A stretch of 18,901 nucleotides of DNA from an uncultured Oscillospiraceae bacterium (GCA_905212515.1 CAJMEU010000043.1:1-18901); one strand, 5' to 3'; positions 1 through 8,254 are shown, counted from the stretch's first letter. Notes: generated by a model not told the origin, from the letters alone. A program made the numbers and translations.

Positions 1-950
1 TGCACAACAACGAGTATTTCGCCAAGTACGCCAAGACCCTGGAGGAGATGGGCGCCCACAGCATCTGCATCAAGGACATGGCCGGCCTGCTGACGCCTTA
101 CTCCACCTACGAGCTGGTGAAGGCGCTGAAGGAGACCGTCTCCATCCCCGTGGACATCCACAGCCACTACACCTCCGGTATGGCCTCCATGTCCATCATC
201 AAGGGCATCGAAGCCGGCGCGGACATCGTGGACACCGCCATCAGCCCCCTGAGCTTGGGCACCTCCCATATGCCCACCGAGAGCCTTGTGGCCGCCCTGC
301 AGGGCACGGACTACGACACCGGCCTGGATCTGAAGAAACTGGACGGGGTGCGCGCGCACTTCGCCAAGCTGCGTGAGAAATACCTGGCCAGCGGCCAGCT
401 TTCCCCGAAGATGCTGGGCGTGGACGCCAACACCCTGCTGTATCAGGTGCCCGGCGGCATGCTGTCCAACCTGCTGAAACAGCTGAAAGACGCGGGCAAA
501 GAGGACCAGCTGGACACGGTGCTGGCGGAGATCCCCCGTGTGCGCAAGGACAGCGGCTATCCGCCGCTGGTGACGCCCACCAGCCAGATCGTGGGCACCC
601 AGGCGGTGTTCAACGTCATCATGGGCGAGCGCTACAAGATGGTGACCAAGGAGTTCAAGGGACTGGTGCACGGCGATTACGGCCGCACGCCTGCGCCCAT
701 CGACCCGGCGTTCACCAAACAGATCCTGGGCGACGAGCAGCCCATCACCTGCCGCCCGGCCGACCTGCTGGAGCCGGAGATCGAGAAGCTGAAGGTGGAG
801 GCCGCCAAGTATGTGCAGCAGGAAGAGGACGTGCTGACGTACGCCATGTTCCCGCAGGTGGCGCCCAAGTTCTTCGAAAAGCGCAATTTGAAAAACGTGG
901 GCGTCGACGGCGACCACGTGGATTTTGCCGGCAAATCCCATCCGGTGTGA
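1..950 (+). CDS. Oxaloacetate decarboxylase alpha / pyruvate carboxylase subunit B-type carboxyltransferase, C-terminal part (5' end outside window)
   Basis: This family transfers a carboxyl group between biotin and pyruvate/oxaloacetate in the cytoplasm. About 315 residues are visible; the reading frame is already open at base 3, so the start lies upstream. The segment ICIKDMAGLLTPY holds the lysine typical of the TIM-barrel active site, and VDIHSHYTSGMA holds the H-x-H metal ligands. The later part (around GDYGRTPAPIDP, then PADLLEPEIEKL) is the conserved PYC/OADA post-barrel domain. The protein stops at GKSHPV with no biotinyl (MKM) domain, so the biotin carrier must be a separate protein. 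A strong terminator follows, so that partner, if linked, would lie upstream of the window. Whether the enzyme works as a decarboxylase or a carboxylase cannot be decided from this fragment. Confidence 0.9.
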   Translation, partial: HNNEYFAKYAKTLEEMGAHSICIKDMAGLLTPYSTYELVKALKETVSIPVDIHSHYTSGMASMSIIKGIEAGADIVDTAISPLSLGTSHMPTESLVAALQGTDYDTGLDLKKLDGVRAHFAKLREKYLASGQLSPKMLGVDANTLLYQVPGGMLSNLLKQLKDAGKEDQLDTVLAEIPRVRKDSGYPPLVTPTSQIVGTQAVFNVIMGERYKMVTKEFKGLVHGDYGRTPAPIDPAFTKQILGDEQPITCRPADLLEPEIEKLKVEAAKYVQQEEDVLTYAMFPQVAPKFFEKRNLKNVGVDGDHVDFAGKSHPV

Positions 951-967
951 TCGTTTGAAACAATAAA

Positions 968-1005
968 GGCCGCCCCCCTCGGCAAGAGGGAGGGCGGCCT
1001 TTTTT
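968..1005 (+). terminator. Rho-independent terminator after the carboxyltransferase gene
   Basis: The left arm 968-980 pairs with 986-999 to give a 13-bp GC-rich stem with one bulged A at 991 and a five-base loop. It is preceded by AAA and followed by six Ts. It lies 18 bases after the stop codon. Confidence 0.93.
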
Positions 1006-1063
1006 GCGCACGGGAAAGCAAAAAAATGTAAAATGATGGAGGGACGGGGAAAAGCCCTTTTTT

Positions 1064-1091
1064 TTGTGCGGCGGATATGGTATCCTTAAAT
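1064..1091 (+). promoter_or_regulatory. Possible promoter of the secreted transglutaminase-like protein
   Basis: TTGTGC at 1064-1069 is followed after 16 bases by TTAAAT at 1086-1091. The gene must have its own promoter because a strong terminator precedes it. A second AT-rich candidate, TAAAAT at 1029-1034, has no good -35 partner. A short GGG-AAAAG-CCC hairpin followed by eight Ts (1047-1065) lies between the two and could be a weak extra terminator. The match is modest. Confidence 0.3.
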
Positions 1092-1146
1092 CAACCTTTG
1101 ATGCTTTCGGGCAAAACGGAATGGAAAAGGGAAAGGAAGAAGTGCG

Positions 1147-3558
1147 ATGAAACGGTTTGTATCAATGTTGCTGACGCTGTGCCTTCTGTGCAGTATGGCC
1201 GTGCCGGGCGCGTTTGCCCAGGATGTGAGCATCCCCACGGCGGACAGCGCGGAGGCGCAGCAGCCTGCCGAGGAGGCGCCGTTGGACGTGGCGCCCCTGG
1301 ACCCGGCCGCGGATGCCGGCGGCGGGGAGGCGCCTTTGCAGGACGTGGAGACGGACTTGCAGAACGCTTTCCTGGACGAGGGCGAAGTGAACGGGGAAGA
1401 AGAGGCCCCCGATGAGGAGCCGGTGGCCGTGGAAGTGCTGCGCGGCAGCGGGGCGTCCGCGGCCAGCGCGGGCCTGGAGGAGGCCCCCGTCACCCCCGAA
1501 GAGGGCGCGGAGATCCAGGAGACGGTGGAGTTCAGCGGCGAGCTGGACCTGATGCGCAGGGCCAGCCAGTACAACGAGCTGACCACGGACAATTTCACCA
1601 GTTTCGGCGACCAGCTGTCCGGCTTCACGGTGAGCGTCAACGGTGTGTCCTACTCGAACGCCGGCTACTTCATGAAGAAAAGCTACGACGCCCTGGCGAC
1701 GGACTTTGCCAAGGGCGACGACAGCCGCATTTTCCAGCAAAAGGGCGTCGCGTGCATTGCCCTGTACCAGAAGGACATGTCGGACAGCGAGATGAAGGCC
1801 CTGATGCTGGCCATCGCCAAGGCGGCGGGATTCTCCTTTGACTGGGATACGCCGGAGCTGTTCTACAGCAACAGCAGTCTGGGTTATTCGGTGGTCAAGC
1901 GCGCCAGCGACGGCGCCTGGGTGCTGACGCTGATGCCCAAGGCGAACCGCGAATTTGCGGACCAGGGCTTCCGCAGCATGTTCAAGGGCATCCTGGAACA
2001 GCAGATCGCCACCCTGACGGCCGCCACCAAGGGCATGACGGACGAGCAGGCCGTGCGCTATTACCACGACTGGCTGTGCGAAAACAATGCCTACAACAAC
2101 GCCGCCTATCAATTCGTGCCGCCTTCCGGCGCCACGGGAGAGGACAAATACTATCGGTCCCTGCTGTCCTGGTCGGACTTCATCGCGCTGTCTTGCAATT
2201 CCGGCGTGTACAACGAGGGGCCCGTGTGCGAGGGCTATGCCCGCGCGCTGCAGTGGCTGTGCAAGGCCACGGGCATCCAGTGCATCCTGGTGGTGAGCGC
2301 GGACCACATGTGGAACAACCTGGTGGTGAACAACAAATGGACCGGCGTGGACGTCACCTTCGACGACGGCGCCGGCGGCAGCTACAACCACGATTATTTC
2401 CTCAAGGACGGCCTGAACGGCTCCGCCAGCCACCACATCGAAAAGATGGACGTGGGCAACGGCGGCACCATTGAATTCGCCTATCCGGCGCTGGGCAAGG
2501 TGGACCAGGTGGCGGCCTTCGTCACCCGCCTGTATGAAAAGCTGCTGGGCCGCAGCCCGGACCTCTCGGGCAAGGGCACCTGGGTCACGGAGCTGAAAAG
2601 CGGCCGGATGGGCGGCGCGGACGTGGCCTCCGGCTTCGTGACGGGCGTGGAGCTGAAGAACCGCAACCTGGACGACGAGACCTACGTGGGACTGCTGTAC
2701 GAAACGTTTATGGACCGTACAGCGGACGCGGGCGGCATGCAGAGCTGGCTGGACTGGATGAGCCAGGGCATCAGCCGCAACCTGGTGTTCCGCGGCTTTG
2801 TGGAGAGCGGCGAGTATGAGAAGATCTGCGCTTCCTACGGCATCGACCGCGGCACCCTGAACCTGCCGAACTACGCGGACCGGAACCTGAACCTGACCCT
2901 GTTCGTCATCCGCCTGTACACGAAGGCGCTGGACCGCCCGGCGGAGGAGCAGGGCATCGAGGACTGGTGCCGCGGGCTGCTGACCGGGCAGTTCCAGGGC
3001 GCCAGCGCGGCGGCCGCGTTCATCTTCGGCAGTGAATTTACCAACAAGAACTACTGCAACGAGCATTATCTGGAACATTTGTACACCACCTTCATGGACC
3101 GCGCGCCCGACGCGGGCGGCCTGGCCATGTGGATGGGCGAGCTGGAAAAGGGCATGACGCGGGAAGAGGTGTTCAACGGCTTCGCGCTGAGCCCCGAGTT
3201 CAGCCGCATCTGTTCAAGCGCCGGCATCGCCTCGGGGTTTGCCATCGACGTGCCGGAGAAGGGCAAAGGCACGGTGCAGAATGGCCCGTGCAGCATCTGC
3301 GGCAAGCAGGACAGCGTCCCGCAGCCGGACGTGCCCGAACAGCCGGTTGGGCCGGAGCAACCAAATGTGCCCGATCAGCCGAATGTGCCTGAACAGCCCA
3401 GCGTGCCCGATCAGCCGAGCGTCGTCTATCTGGCGTCCGGCTCCAGCAAGGTGTATCATCGGAGCCCCAACTGCAGCAACATGAGAGCTCCCGTTGCCGT
3501 TTCCCTGGCAGATGCACAGGCGGCCGGCTGCAGACCCTGCAAAGTATGCTTCCATTGA
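1147..3558 (+). CDS. Secreted transglutaminase-like protein with DUF4214-type repeats and a Cys/His C-terminal tail
   Basis: The protein has 803 residues. Residues 1-24 form a signal peptide (MKRF, a hydrophobic core, then PGAFA before QD), so it is exported. Residues 25-135 are acidic, Ala/Glu/Pro-rich and probably disordered. The transglutaminase-like core covers about 290-410: Cys361 in PVCEGYA, His387 in ADHMWN and Asp402 in VDVTFDD form the expected catalytic triad. Residues 455-697 hold repeated helical units of DUF4214 type, with LGRSPDLSGKGTW, FMDRTADAGGMQSW, LDRPAEEQGIEDW and FMDRAPDAGGLAMW as the repeated cores. Five six-residue repeats (729-758) lead to a C-terminal module with HRSPNC, then C795-x2-C798 and C801, resembling the small metal-binding Ada-like tail of other secreted clostridial proteins. 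It stands alone between two terminators. The substrate is unknown; peptide cleavage or crosslinking at the cell surface is an inference from the fold family. The start has a GGAAAGGAAG ribosome site. Confidence 0.87.
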   Translation: MKRFVSMLLTLCLLCSMAVPGAFAQDVSIPTADSAEAQQPAEEAPLDVAPLDPAADAGGGEAPLQDVETDLQNAFLDEGEVNGEEEAPDEEPVAVEVLRGSGASAASAGLEEAPVTPEEGAEIQETVEFSGELDLMRRASQYNELTTDNFTSFGDQLSGFTVSVNGVSYSNAGYFMKKSYDALATDFAKGDDSRIFQQKGVACIALYQKDMSDSEMKALMLAIAKAAGFSFDWDTPELFYSNSSLGYSVVKRASDGAWVLTLMPKANREFADQGFRSMFKGILEQQIATLTAATKGMTDEQAVRYYHDWLCENNAYNNAAYQFVPPSGATGEDKYYRSLLSWSDFIALSCNSGVYNEGPVCEGYARALQWLCKATGIQCILVVSADHMWNNLVVNNKWTGVDVTFDDGAGGSYNHDYFLKDGLNGSASHHIEKMDVGNGGTIEFAYPALGKVDQVAAFVTRLYEKLLGRSPDLSGKGTWVTELKSGRMGGADVASGFVTGVELKNRNLDDETYVGLLYETFMDRTADAGGMQSWLDWMSQGISRNLVFRGFVESGEYEKICASYGIDRGTLNLPNYADRNLNLTLFVIRLYTKALDRPAEEQGIEDWCRGLLTGQFQGASAAAAFIFGSEFTNKNYCNEHYLEHLYTTFMDRAPDAGGLAMWMGELEKGMTREEVFNGFALSPEFSRICSSAGIASGFAIDVPEKGKGTVQNGPCSICGKQDSVPQPDVPEQPVGPEQPNVPDQPNVPEQPSVPDQPSVVYLASGSSKVYHRSPNCSNMRAPVAVSLADAQAAGCRPCKVCFH
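3331..3420 (+). repeat. Five tandem 18-bp units encoding a V-P-(E/D)-Q-P-x linker
   Basis: The region codes for VPEQPV, GPEQPN, VPDQPN, VPEQPS and VPDQPS in a row (residues 729-758 of the secreted protein). Units differ by a few bases. It acts as a proline-rich spacer between the DUF4214 repeats and the C-terminal Cys/His module, and such arrays can change copy number by slippage. Confidence 0.85.
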
Positions 3559-3565
3559 TGTGATA

Positions 3566-3600
3566 AAAGGCGGAACGGGATTCGTTCCGCCTTTCCTTTT
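3566..3600 (+). terminator. Rho-independent terminator after the secreted protein gene
   Basis: The stem is formed by 3569-3577 (GGCGGAACG) and 3583-3591 (CGTTCCGCC) with a five-base loop, extended by AAA/TTT. It is followed by CCTTTTTT. Confidence 0.93.
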
Positions 3601-3625
3601 TTGACAGAGAAAAACAAAGGATAAC

Positions 3626-3654
3626 TTGAAAAAAGAGCGAAAAGAGGGTAAAAT
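3626..3654 (+). promoter_or_regulatory. Housekeeping (sigma-A type) promoter of the yicC operon
   Basis: TTGAAA at 3626-3631 and TAAAAT at 3649-3654 are separated by exactly 17 bases. The site lies 44 bases before the yicC start and just after a terminator. It is the best promoter in the window and probably drives the long operon downstream. Confidence 0.75.
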
Positions 3655-3698
3655 AAACTTATCTATCACTTGCTGTTACGGCGGAAAGAGGAAGGGCT

Positions 3699-4574
3699 AT
3701 GATTCTGAGCATGACAGGCTACGGCCGCGCGCAGAAAGAAGTGAACGGGCGCGACATCACGGTGGAGCTCAAAAGTGTGAATTCCCGCTATTTTGAGTAC
3801 TCTTCGCGGATGCCGCGCAGTTTTTCGTTTTTGGAGGATCGGCTGAAAAAGCTGGTGGCCGCCGCGGTGTCCCGCGGCAAGGCGGAACTGGGGCTGACGG
3901 TGGTGAACGTCTCGGCCGAGGAGACGCAGATCGCGGCCAACCTGGAGCTTGCCAAACAGTACGTTGCCGCGGCCGAGGAAATACGGGCCCAGGTGGGCGG
4001 CCAGCCGCTGTCCATCGACGCGCTGAGCCGGCTGCCGGACGTATTCACCGCCCGCCACGCCCAATTGGACGAGGAGCAGCTTTGGCAGGACGTGAAGGCC
4101 GTGGCCGACGAGGCGGTGAAAAACTTCATCGCCATGCGGGCCGCCGAGGGCGAAAAGCTGAAAGAGGACATCCTGGGCCGCCTGGACACGCTGGAGGGCC
4201 ATGTGGCCCACGTGGAGCAGGACAGCGCCGGCCGCGTGCAGCGCTACACGGATAAATTGTACCAGAAGCTGCAAATACTGCTGGGGGACCGCAATGTGGA
4301 CGACGCCCGCATCCTCACCGAGGCGGCCATCTTTGCCGACAAAACGGCCGTGGACGAAGAGACGGTGCGCCTGCACAGCCATATCCAGCAATACCGCGCC
4401 ATGCTGGACCTGGACGAGCCCGTGGGCCGCAAGCTGGACTTTTTGACCCAGGAGCTGAACCGTGAGGTGAACACCATCGGTTCCAAATGTTCGGAGCTGG
4501 ACATCACCCGCACCGTGGTGGAGATGAAAGGCGAGATCGAGAAGATCCGCGAGCAGATCCAAAACATCGAGTAA
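3699..4574 (+). CDS. yicC: YicC/YloC family endoribonuclease
   Basis: YicC-family proteins are cytoplasmic endoribonucleases involved in RNA turnover; the Bacillus member is YloC. The 291 residues match the usual length. The N-terminus MILSMTGYGRAQKE followed by VELKSVNSRYFE is the family signature, and the C-terminal domain (formerly DUF1732) is recognisable in RKLDFLTQELNREVNTIGSK and the final amphipathic helix. The start is supported by GGAAAGAGGAAGGG just upstream. It is the first gene of the operon and is followed by remA after 15 bases, the same pair as in B. subtilis. The precise RNA targets in this lineage are unknown. Confidence 0.94.
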   Translation: MILSMTGYGRAQKEVNGRDITVELKSVNSRYFEYSSRMPRSFSFLEDRLKKLVAAAVSRGKAELGLTVVNVSAEETQIAANLELAKQYVAAAEEIRAQVGGQPLSIDALSRLPDVFTARHAQLDEEQLWQDVKAVADEAVKNFIAMRAAEGEKLKEDILGRLDTLEGHVAHVEQDSAGRVQRYTDKLYQKLQILLGDRNVDDARILTEAAIFADKTAVDEETVRLHSHIQQYRAMLDLDEPVGRKLDFLTQELNREVNTIGSKCSELDITRTVVEMKGEIEKIREQIQNIE

Positions 4575-4589
4575 AGTGAGGAAGGGAAC

Positions 4590-4856
4590 ATGAAACTGAT
4601 CAACATCGGCTTCGGCAACATGGTCAGCGCCAGCCGCCTAATTGCCATCGTCAGCCCCGAGTCCGCCCCCATCAAGCGCATCATCCAGGAGGCGCGTGAC
4701 AAGGGCGCCCTCATCGACGCCACCTACGGCCGGCGCACCCGCGCCGTGATCATCATGGATTCGGATCACGTGGTGCTCAGCGCCGTGCAGCCCGAGACTG
4801 TGGCCAACCGCCTGACCGAGGACGACGAGAGCGAGGAGGAGCTGGACGATGAATAA
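4590..4856 (+). CDS. remA: RemA family DNA-binding regulator (DUF370, extracellular matrix regulator)
   Basis: RemA is a small ring-forming DNA-binding protein that in B. subtilis activates biofilm matrix and osmoprotection genes. The 88-residue sequence carries the highly conserved N-terminus MKLINIGFGNMVSASR and the basic motif YGRRTRAV (residues 46-53), which supplies DNA-contacting arginines in this family, then SDHVVLSAVQPETVANR. The last dozen residues are very acidic (EDDESEEELDDE), a tail that may be lineage-specific. A GTGAGGAAGGG ribosome site precedes the ATG. Its stop overlaps the start of gmk. Many non-biofilm Clostridia keep this gene beside yicC and gmk, so its target genes here cannot be assumed. 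Confidence 0.94.
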   Translation: MKLINIGFGNMVSASRLIAIVSPESAPIKRIIQEARDKGALIDATYGRRTRAVIIMDSDHVVLSAVQPETVANRLTEDDESEEELDDE

Positions 4857-5415
4857 GGAGCGCTTCCTGCTGGTGGTCTCAGGTCCGTCCGGGGCCGGCA
4901 AGGACACGGTGGTCAGCCGCATGATGGAAAAGCACCCCGAGCTGGAGATCAGCGTATCGGCCACCACCCGCCCCGCCCGGGAGGGCGAGGAGGACGGCGT
5001 GCACTATTTCTTCCTGGACAAAGCGCAGTTCGAGCAGAAGATCGCCCGCGGCGAGATGCTGGAATACGTCAACTACTGCGGCAATTATTACGGCACGCCC
5101 AAAAGCGAGGTGGACAGGCGCATCGATGCGGGCGTCACCGTGGTGTTGGTGATTGAAGTGGTGGGGGCTGCCAATATTAAACGCATGTATCCGGACAGCA
5201 CCCTGGTGTTCATCATGCCGCCCTCGGTGGAGGAGCTGGGCCGGCGCCTGCGGGCCCGGGGCACCGAGGACGCCGAGGTGGTGGCCAAGCGCATGGCCCG
5301 CGCCACCGAGGAGATGGCCCTGGCCCATGAGTACGACTTTTCCGTGGTGAACGACGAGGTGGACCGCTGCGCCGACGAGCTGTACAGAATCCTAAAACAG
5401 CGCCAGCAGGCATAA
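4849..5415 (+). CDS. gmk: Guanylate kinase
   Basis: It phosphorylates GMP to GDP with ATP in the cytoplasm, feeding GTP, dGTP and (p)ppGpp pools. The 188 residues include the P-loop SGPSGAGKDT (11-20), the GMP-binding segment SATTRPAREGEEDGVHYFF (37-55), and YVNYCGNYYGTPKSEV (73-88). The usual IDVQGA motif reads IEVVGA here, with a conservative Asp-to-Glu change. The ATG lies inside the end of remA with an 8-base overlap, and GAGGAGGAG in remA acts as its ribosome site, so translation is probably coupled. In B. subtilis rpoZ and coaBC follow; here priA follows directly. Confidence 0.96.
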   Translation: MNKERFLLVVSGPSGAGKDTVVSRMMEKHPELEISVSATTRPAREGEEDGVHYFFLDKAQFEQKIARGEMLEYVNYCGNYYGTPKSEVDRRIDAGVTVVLVIEVVGAANIKRMYPDSTLVFIMPPSVEELGRRLRARGTEDAEVVAKRMARATEEMALAHEYDFSVVNDEVDRCADELYRILKQRQQA

Positions 5416-5442
5416 ATACATACAGGGAAGGAAGGTGGCGCG

Positions 5443-7692
5443 TTGCCGCTGGTAGCACAGGGCGCGGTGGACAAAGCCACCATCCATTTTGACAAACTGT
5501 ATTCTTACCTGGTGCCGGACGCGCTGGCCGGGGCCGTGTGGCCCGGCAGCATGGTGCTGGTGCCCTTTGGCCGGGGCAGCGGCCGCGCCCGCATGGGCGT
5601 GGTGCTGGGCCTCGGGCGGGAGGAGACGCCCGCTCCGCGGCTGAAAAGCATCTATGACGCCGCGCCGGAAAAGGCGCGCCTTTCGCCGGAGCTGCTGGGT
5701 CTGGTGGAATACCTGCGGGAAAACACCTTCTGCACCTATTACGAGGCGGTGAAAGCCATCATCCCCTACGGCGCCCAGTACAGGGCCGTGGAGGAACAGG
5801 GCGTCTGGCGGCTGCAAAAGCAGCTGCAGCGCCACACGGAGTTTTACTACGAGCGGGCGGGGGACGCCCCCGCCAAGCTGACGGCCAAACAGCAGGCCGC
5901 CTGGGACGCACTGGCCGGGGGGCCGCTGCCCCAGCGGCGGCTGGAGGAGCTGGGCGTCACCAAGGCGGTGCTGGAGGCACTGGGCAAAAAAGGGGCCCTG
6001 CGCCGGGATGCCCGGGACAAAAGCGTAGAGCTGTACACAGACGGCGCGCCTGTACAGCACAGCGGCCTCAGCCCCGCCCAGCGGGCGGCCTGCGACAAGC
6101 TGGCCGCCCTGATGGCCGGCCGGCCGGCGGCGGCGCTGCTGCACGGCGTCACCTCCAGCGGCAAGACGCTGGTGTTCCTGGAGCTGATCCGGCGGGTGCT
6201 GGCGGAGGGGCGCAAGGCGCTGGTGCTGGTGCCCGAGATCTCGCTGACGCCGCAGATGATCTACCGCCTGAAAGGCTATTTCGGCAGCCGGGTGGCCGTG
6301 CAGCATTCGGCCCTCTCCAACACCGAGCGGCTGCTGCAGTGGCAGCAGATCCAAAACGGCGGGGCGGACATCGTGGTGGGCACGCGCAGCGCCGTGTTCG
6401 CCCCCCTGGAGGACATCGGCCTGATCGTCATCGACGAGGAACAGGAGCACACCTATCACTCGGAGAACCCGCCCCGGTATCTGGCCCACGACGTGGCCAA
6501 GCGCCGGGCCGTGAGCCACGGGGCGCTGCTGCTGCTGTCCAGCGCCACCCCCTCCACCGAGAGCTACCACGCCGCCCAAACGGGCCGCTACCACCTGGTG
6601 GAGCTGCCCCAGCGCTACAACGACCTGCCCCTGCCCGACGTGCGCATGGTGGATATGCGCAAAGAGCTGCAGGAGGGCAATGCCGGCGCCGTCAGCCGCG
6701 AGCTGGCGGCCGAGATCAGGCAGAACCTGGACGCGGGGCTGCAGACCATCCTGCTGCTGAACCGCCGGGGCTATAAGACGGTGGGCATGTGCACCCAGTG
6801 CGGCCAGGTGCTGAAATGCCAGAGCTGCAGCGTGCCCATGGTGTACCACAAGGCGGAGGATAAGCTGCTGTGCCACTACTGCGGCGCGGTGCTTTCCCCG
6901 GTGCCGGACGTGTGCCCGGACTGCGGCGGCGCCATGAAGTACACGGGCTTCGGCACCCAGCGTGTGGAGGAGGAGCTGGCGCAGCTGTTCCCTGCGGCCC
7001 GCATCCTGCGCATGGACCTGGACACCACCAGCCGCAAAAACGCCCACGAGACCATGCTGCGGCGGTTCGCCGCAGGGGAGTACGACATCATGCTGGGCAC
7101 CCAGATGGTGGCCAAGGGCCTGGATTTTGAAAAGGTGACCCTGGTGGGCGTGCTGGGCATCGACCAGATGCTGTTCGCCCAGGGATATAAGGCATTTGAG
7201 AACGTGTTCGACCTGGTGACCCAGGTGGTGGGCCGCGGCGGCCGGGCCGACCAGCCGGGCCGCGCGCTGATCCAAACCGTCGATCCCGAACATCCTGTGC
7301 TGCAGCTTGCAGCAAAACAGGACTATGCTTCGTTTTATAAACAGGAGATCGAATTCAGGCGGCTGAACCTGTACCCGCCCTTCTGCACCATCTGCATGGC
7401 GGGCTTCACCGGTGGGGACGAGGCGGCCGTACAGCGTGCGGCGCGCCAGTTTGCCGGGTTCGTTACCGATGCGGCCCGCGCGGTGCCGGGCATCCCGCTG
7501 CGCATCCTGGGCCCCGCGCCCATGAATGTGGCCATGGTGGCCGGGCGCTACCGCTACAAGCTGACGCTGAAATGCCGCAACGACAAGACGTTCCGCGGCC
7601 TTCTGCGCCGCGCGCTGGACGCTTACAACGCCTCCGGCGCGGCCGCGAAGGCCACGATATATCTCGATTTTTATTCCGACGCGGACGTGTGA
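5443..7692 (+). CDS. priA: Primosomal replication-restart helicase PriA
   Basis: PriA recognises stalled forks and D-loops and reloads the replicative helicase. The 749 residues show an N-terminal DNA-binding domain, a winged-helix stretch, Walker A GVTSSGKT (235-242), Walker B DEEQ (331-334; often DEEH elsewhere), SSATPSTES (366-374), and eight zinc-binding cysteines at 450, 453, 459, 462, 477, 480, 491 and 494. LGTQMVAKGLDF and QVVGRGGRADQPG are the C-terminal helicase motifs. The start codon is TTG at 5443, supported by GGAAGGAAGGTGG directly upstream; no in-frame ATG or GTG with a better site is seen. It follows gmk after 27 bases. Confidence 0.96.
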   Translation: MPLVAQGAVDKATIHFDKLYSYLVPDALAGAVWPGSMVLVPFGRGSGRARMGVVLGLGREETPAPRLKSIYDAAPEKARLSPELLGLVEYLRENTFCTYYEAVKAIIPYGAQYRAVEEQGVWRLQKQLQRHTEFYYERAGDAPAKLTAKQQAAWDALAGGPLPQRRLEELGVTKAVLEALGKKGALRRDARDKSVELYTDGAPVQHSGLSPAQRAACDKLAALMAGRPAAALLHGVTSSGKTLVFLELIRRVLAEGRKALVLVPEISLTPQMIYRLKGYFGSRVAVQHSALSNTERLLQWQQIQNGGADIVVGTRSAVFAPLEDIGLIVIDEEQEHTYHSENPPRYLAHDVAKRRAVSHGALLLLSSATPSTESYHAAQTGRYHLVELPQRYNDLPLPDVRMVDMRKELQEGNAGAVSRELAAEIRQNLDAGLQTILLLNRRGYKTVGMCTQCGQVLKCQSCSVPMVYHKAEDKLLCHYCGAVLSPVPDVCPDCGGAMKYTGFGTQRVEEELAQLFPAARILRMDLDTTSRKNAHETMLRRFAAGEYDIMLGTQMVAKGLDFEKVTLVGVLGIDQMLFAQGYKAFENVFDLVTQVVGRGGRADQPGRALIQTVDPEHPVLQLAAKQDYASFYKQEIEFRRLNLYPPFCTICMAGFTGGDEAAVQRAARQFAGFVTDAARAVPGIPLRILGPAPMNVAMVAGRYRYKLTLKCRNDKTFRGLLRRALDAYNASGAAAKATIYLDFYSDADV

Positions 7693-7717
7693 GCCGCAAC
7701 ATAGGGAGGTTTTACAA

Positions 7718-8251
7718 ATGGCTTTGAGACAGATCGTACAGGACGGCGACCCGATTTTGAAAAAGAAATGCCGGCCCGTCACCAATTTTGACGCCAAGCT
7801 GGGCCAGCTGCTGGACGACATGCACGAAACGCTGCTGGAGGCCAACGGCTACGGCCTGGCGGGCCCCCAGGTGGGCATGCTGCGCCGGGTGTTCGTCAGC
7901 GTGGATGAACGGGATCTGCCCGAAGAGATGCCCGAGGATTACGAGACGAAGTTCCTCGATTTCATCAACCCCGAGATCCTGTCCACGGAAGGGGAAGTGA
8001 CCCAGTATGAGGGCTGCCTCTCGTTCCCCGGGCGCAACGGCGCGGTGGCGCGGCCGGAAAAAGTGACGGTGCGCGCCTTTGACCGGGACGGCAACCCCTT
8101 CATCCTGGAGGCGGAGGGCATGCTGGCACGCTGCATCTGCCATGAGAGCGACCATTTGGACGGCGTCACCATCCTGGACCGGGCCGAGTATTTCTACGAG
8201 GACCTGGAGCACGACGAGGACGAGGATGAAGACGGCGGGGACGAGGAATAA
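7718..8251 (+). CDS. def: Peptide deformylase
   Basis: It removes the N-formyl group from nascent proteins. All three family motifs are present: GYGLAGPQVG (44-53), EGCLS (98-102, Cys100 binds the metal) and HESDH (142-146, the HExxH metal site with Glu143 as catalyst). The 177-residue length is normal, but the last 16 residues are strongly acidic (EHDEDEDEDGG), an addition beyond the catalytic core. A clear AGGGAGG ribosome site precedes the ATG. fmt follows after 3 bases, the standard pairing of enzymes that add and remove the formyl group. Confidence 0.97.
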   Translation: MALRQIVQDGDPILKKKCRPVTNFDAKLGQLLDDMHETLLEANGYGLAGPQVGMLRRVFVSVDERDLPEEMPEDYETKFLDFINPEILSTEGEVTQYEGCLSFPGRNGAVARPEKVTVRAFDRDGNPFILEAEGMLARCICHESDHLDGVTILDRAEYFYEDLEHDEDEDEDGGDEE

Positions 8252-8254
8252 GCG

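Noticed and set aside
1077..1415. Plus-strand ORF overlapping the start of the secreted protein gene
   Set aside because: It is Gly/Arg-rich in the overlap and recognisable only as a shifted frame. The signal peptide and ribosome site support the frame starting at 1147.
5392..7845. Very long minus-strand ORF (817 codons) opposite priA
   Set aside because: It is an antisense shadow of priA, rich in His/Gln/Arg/Gly as expected from the complement of GC-rich coding DNA. The same holds for the long minus-strand frames at 1162-3078, 9398-10789 and 12048-14243.
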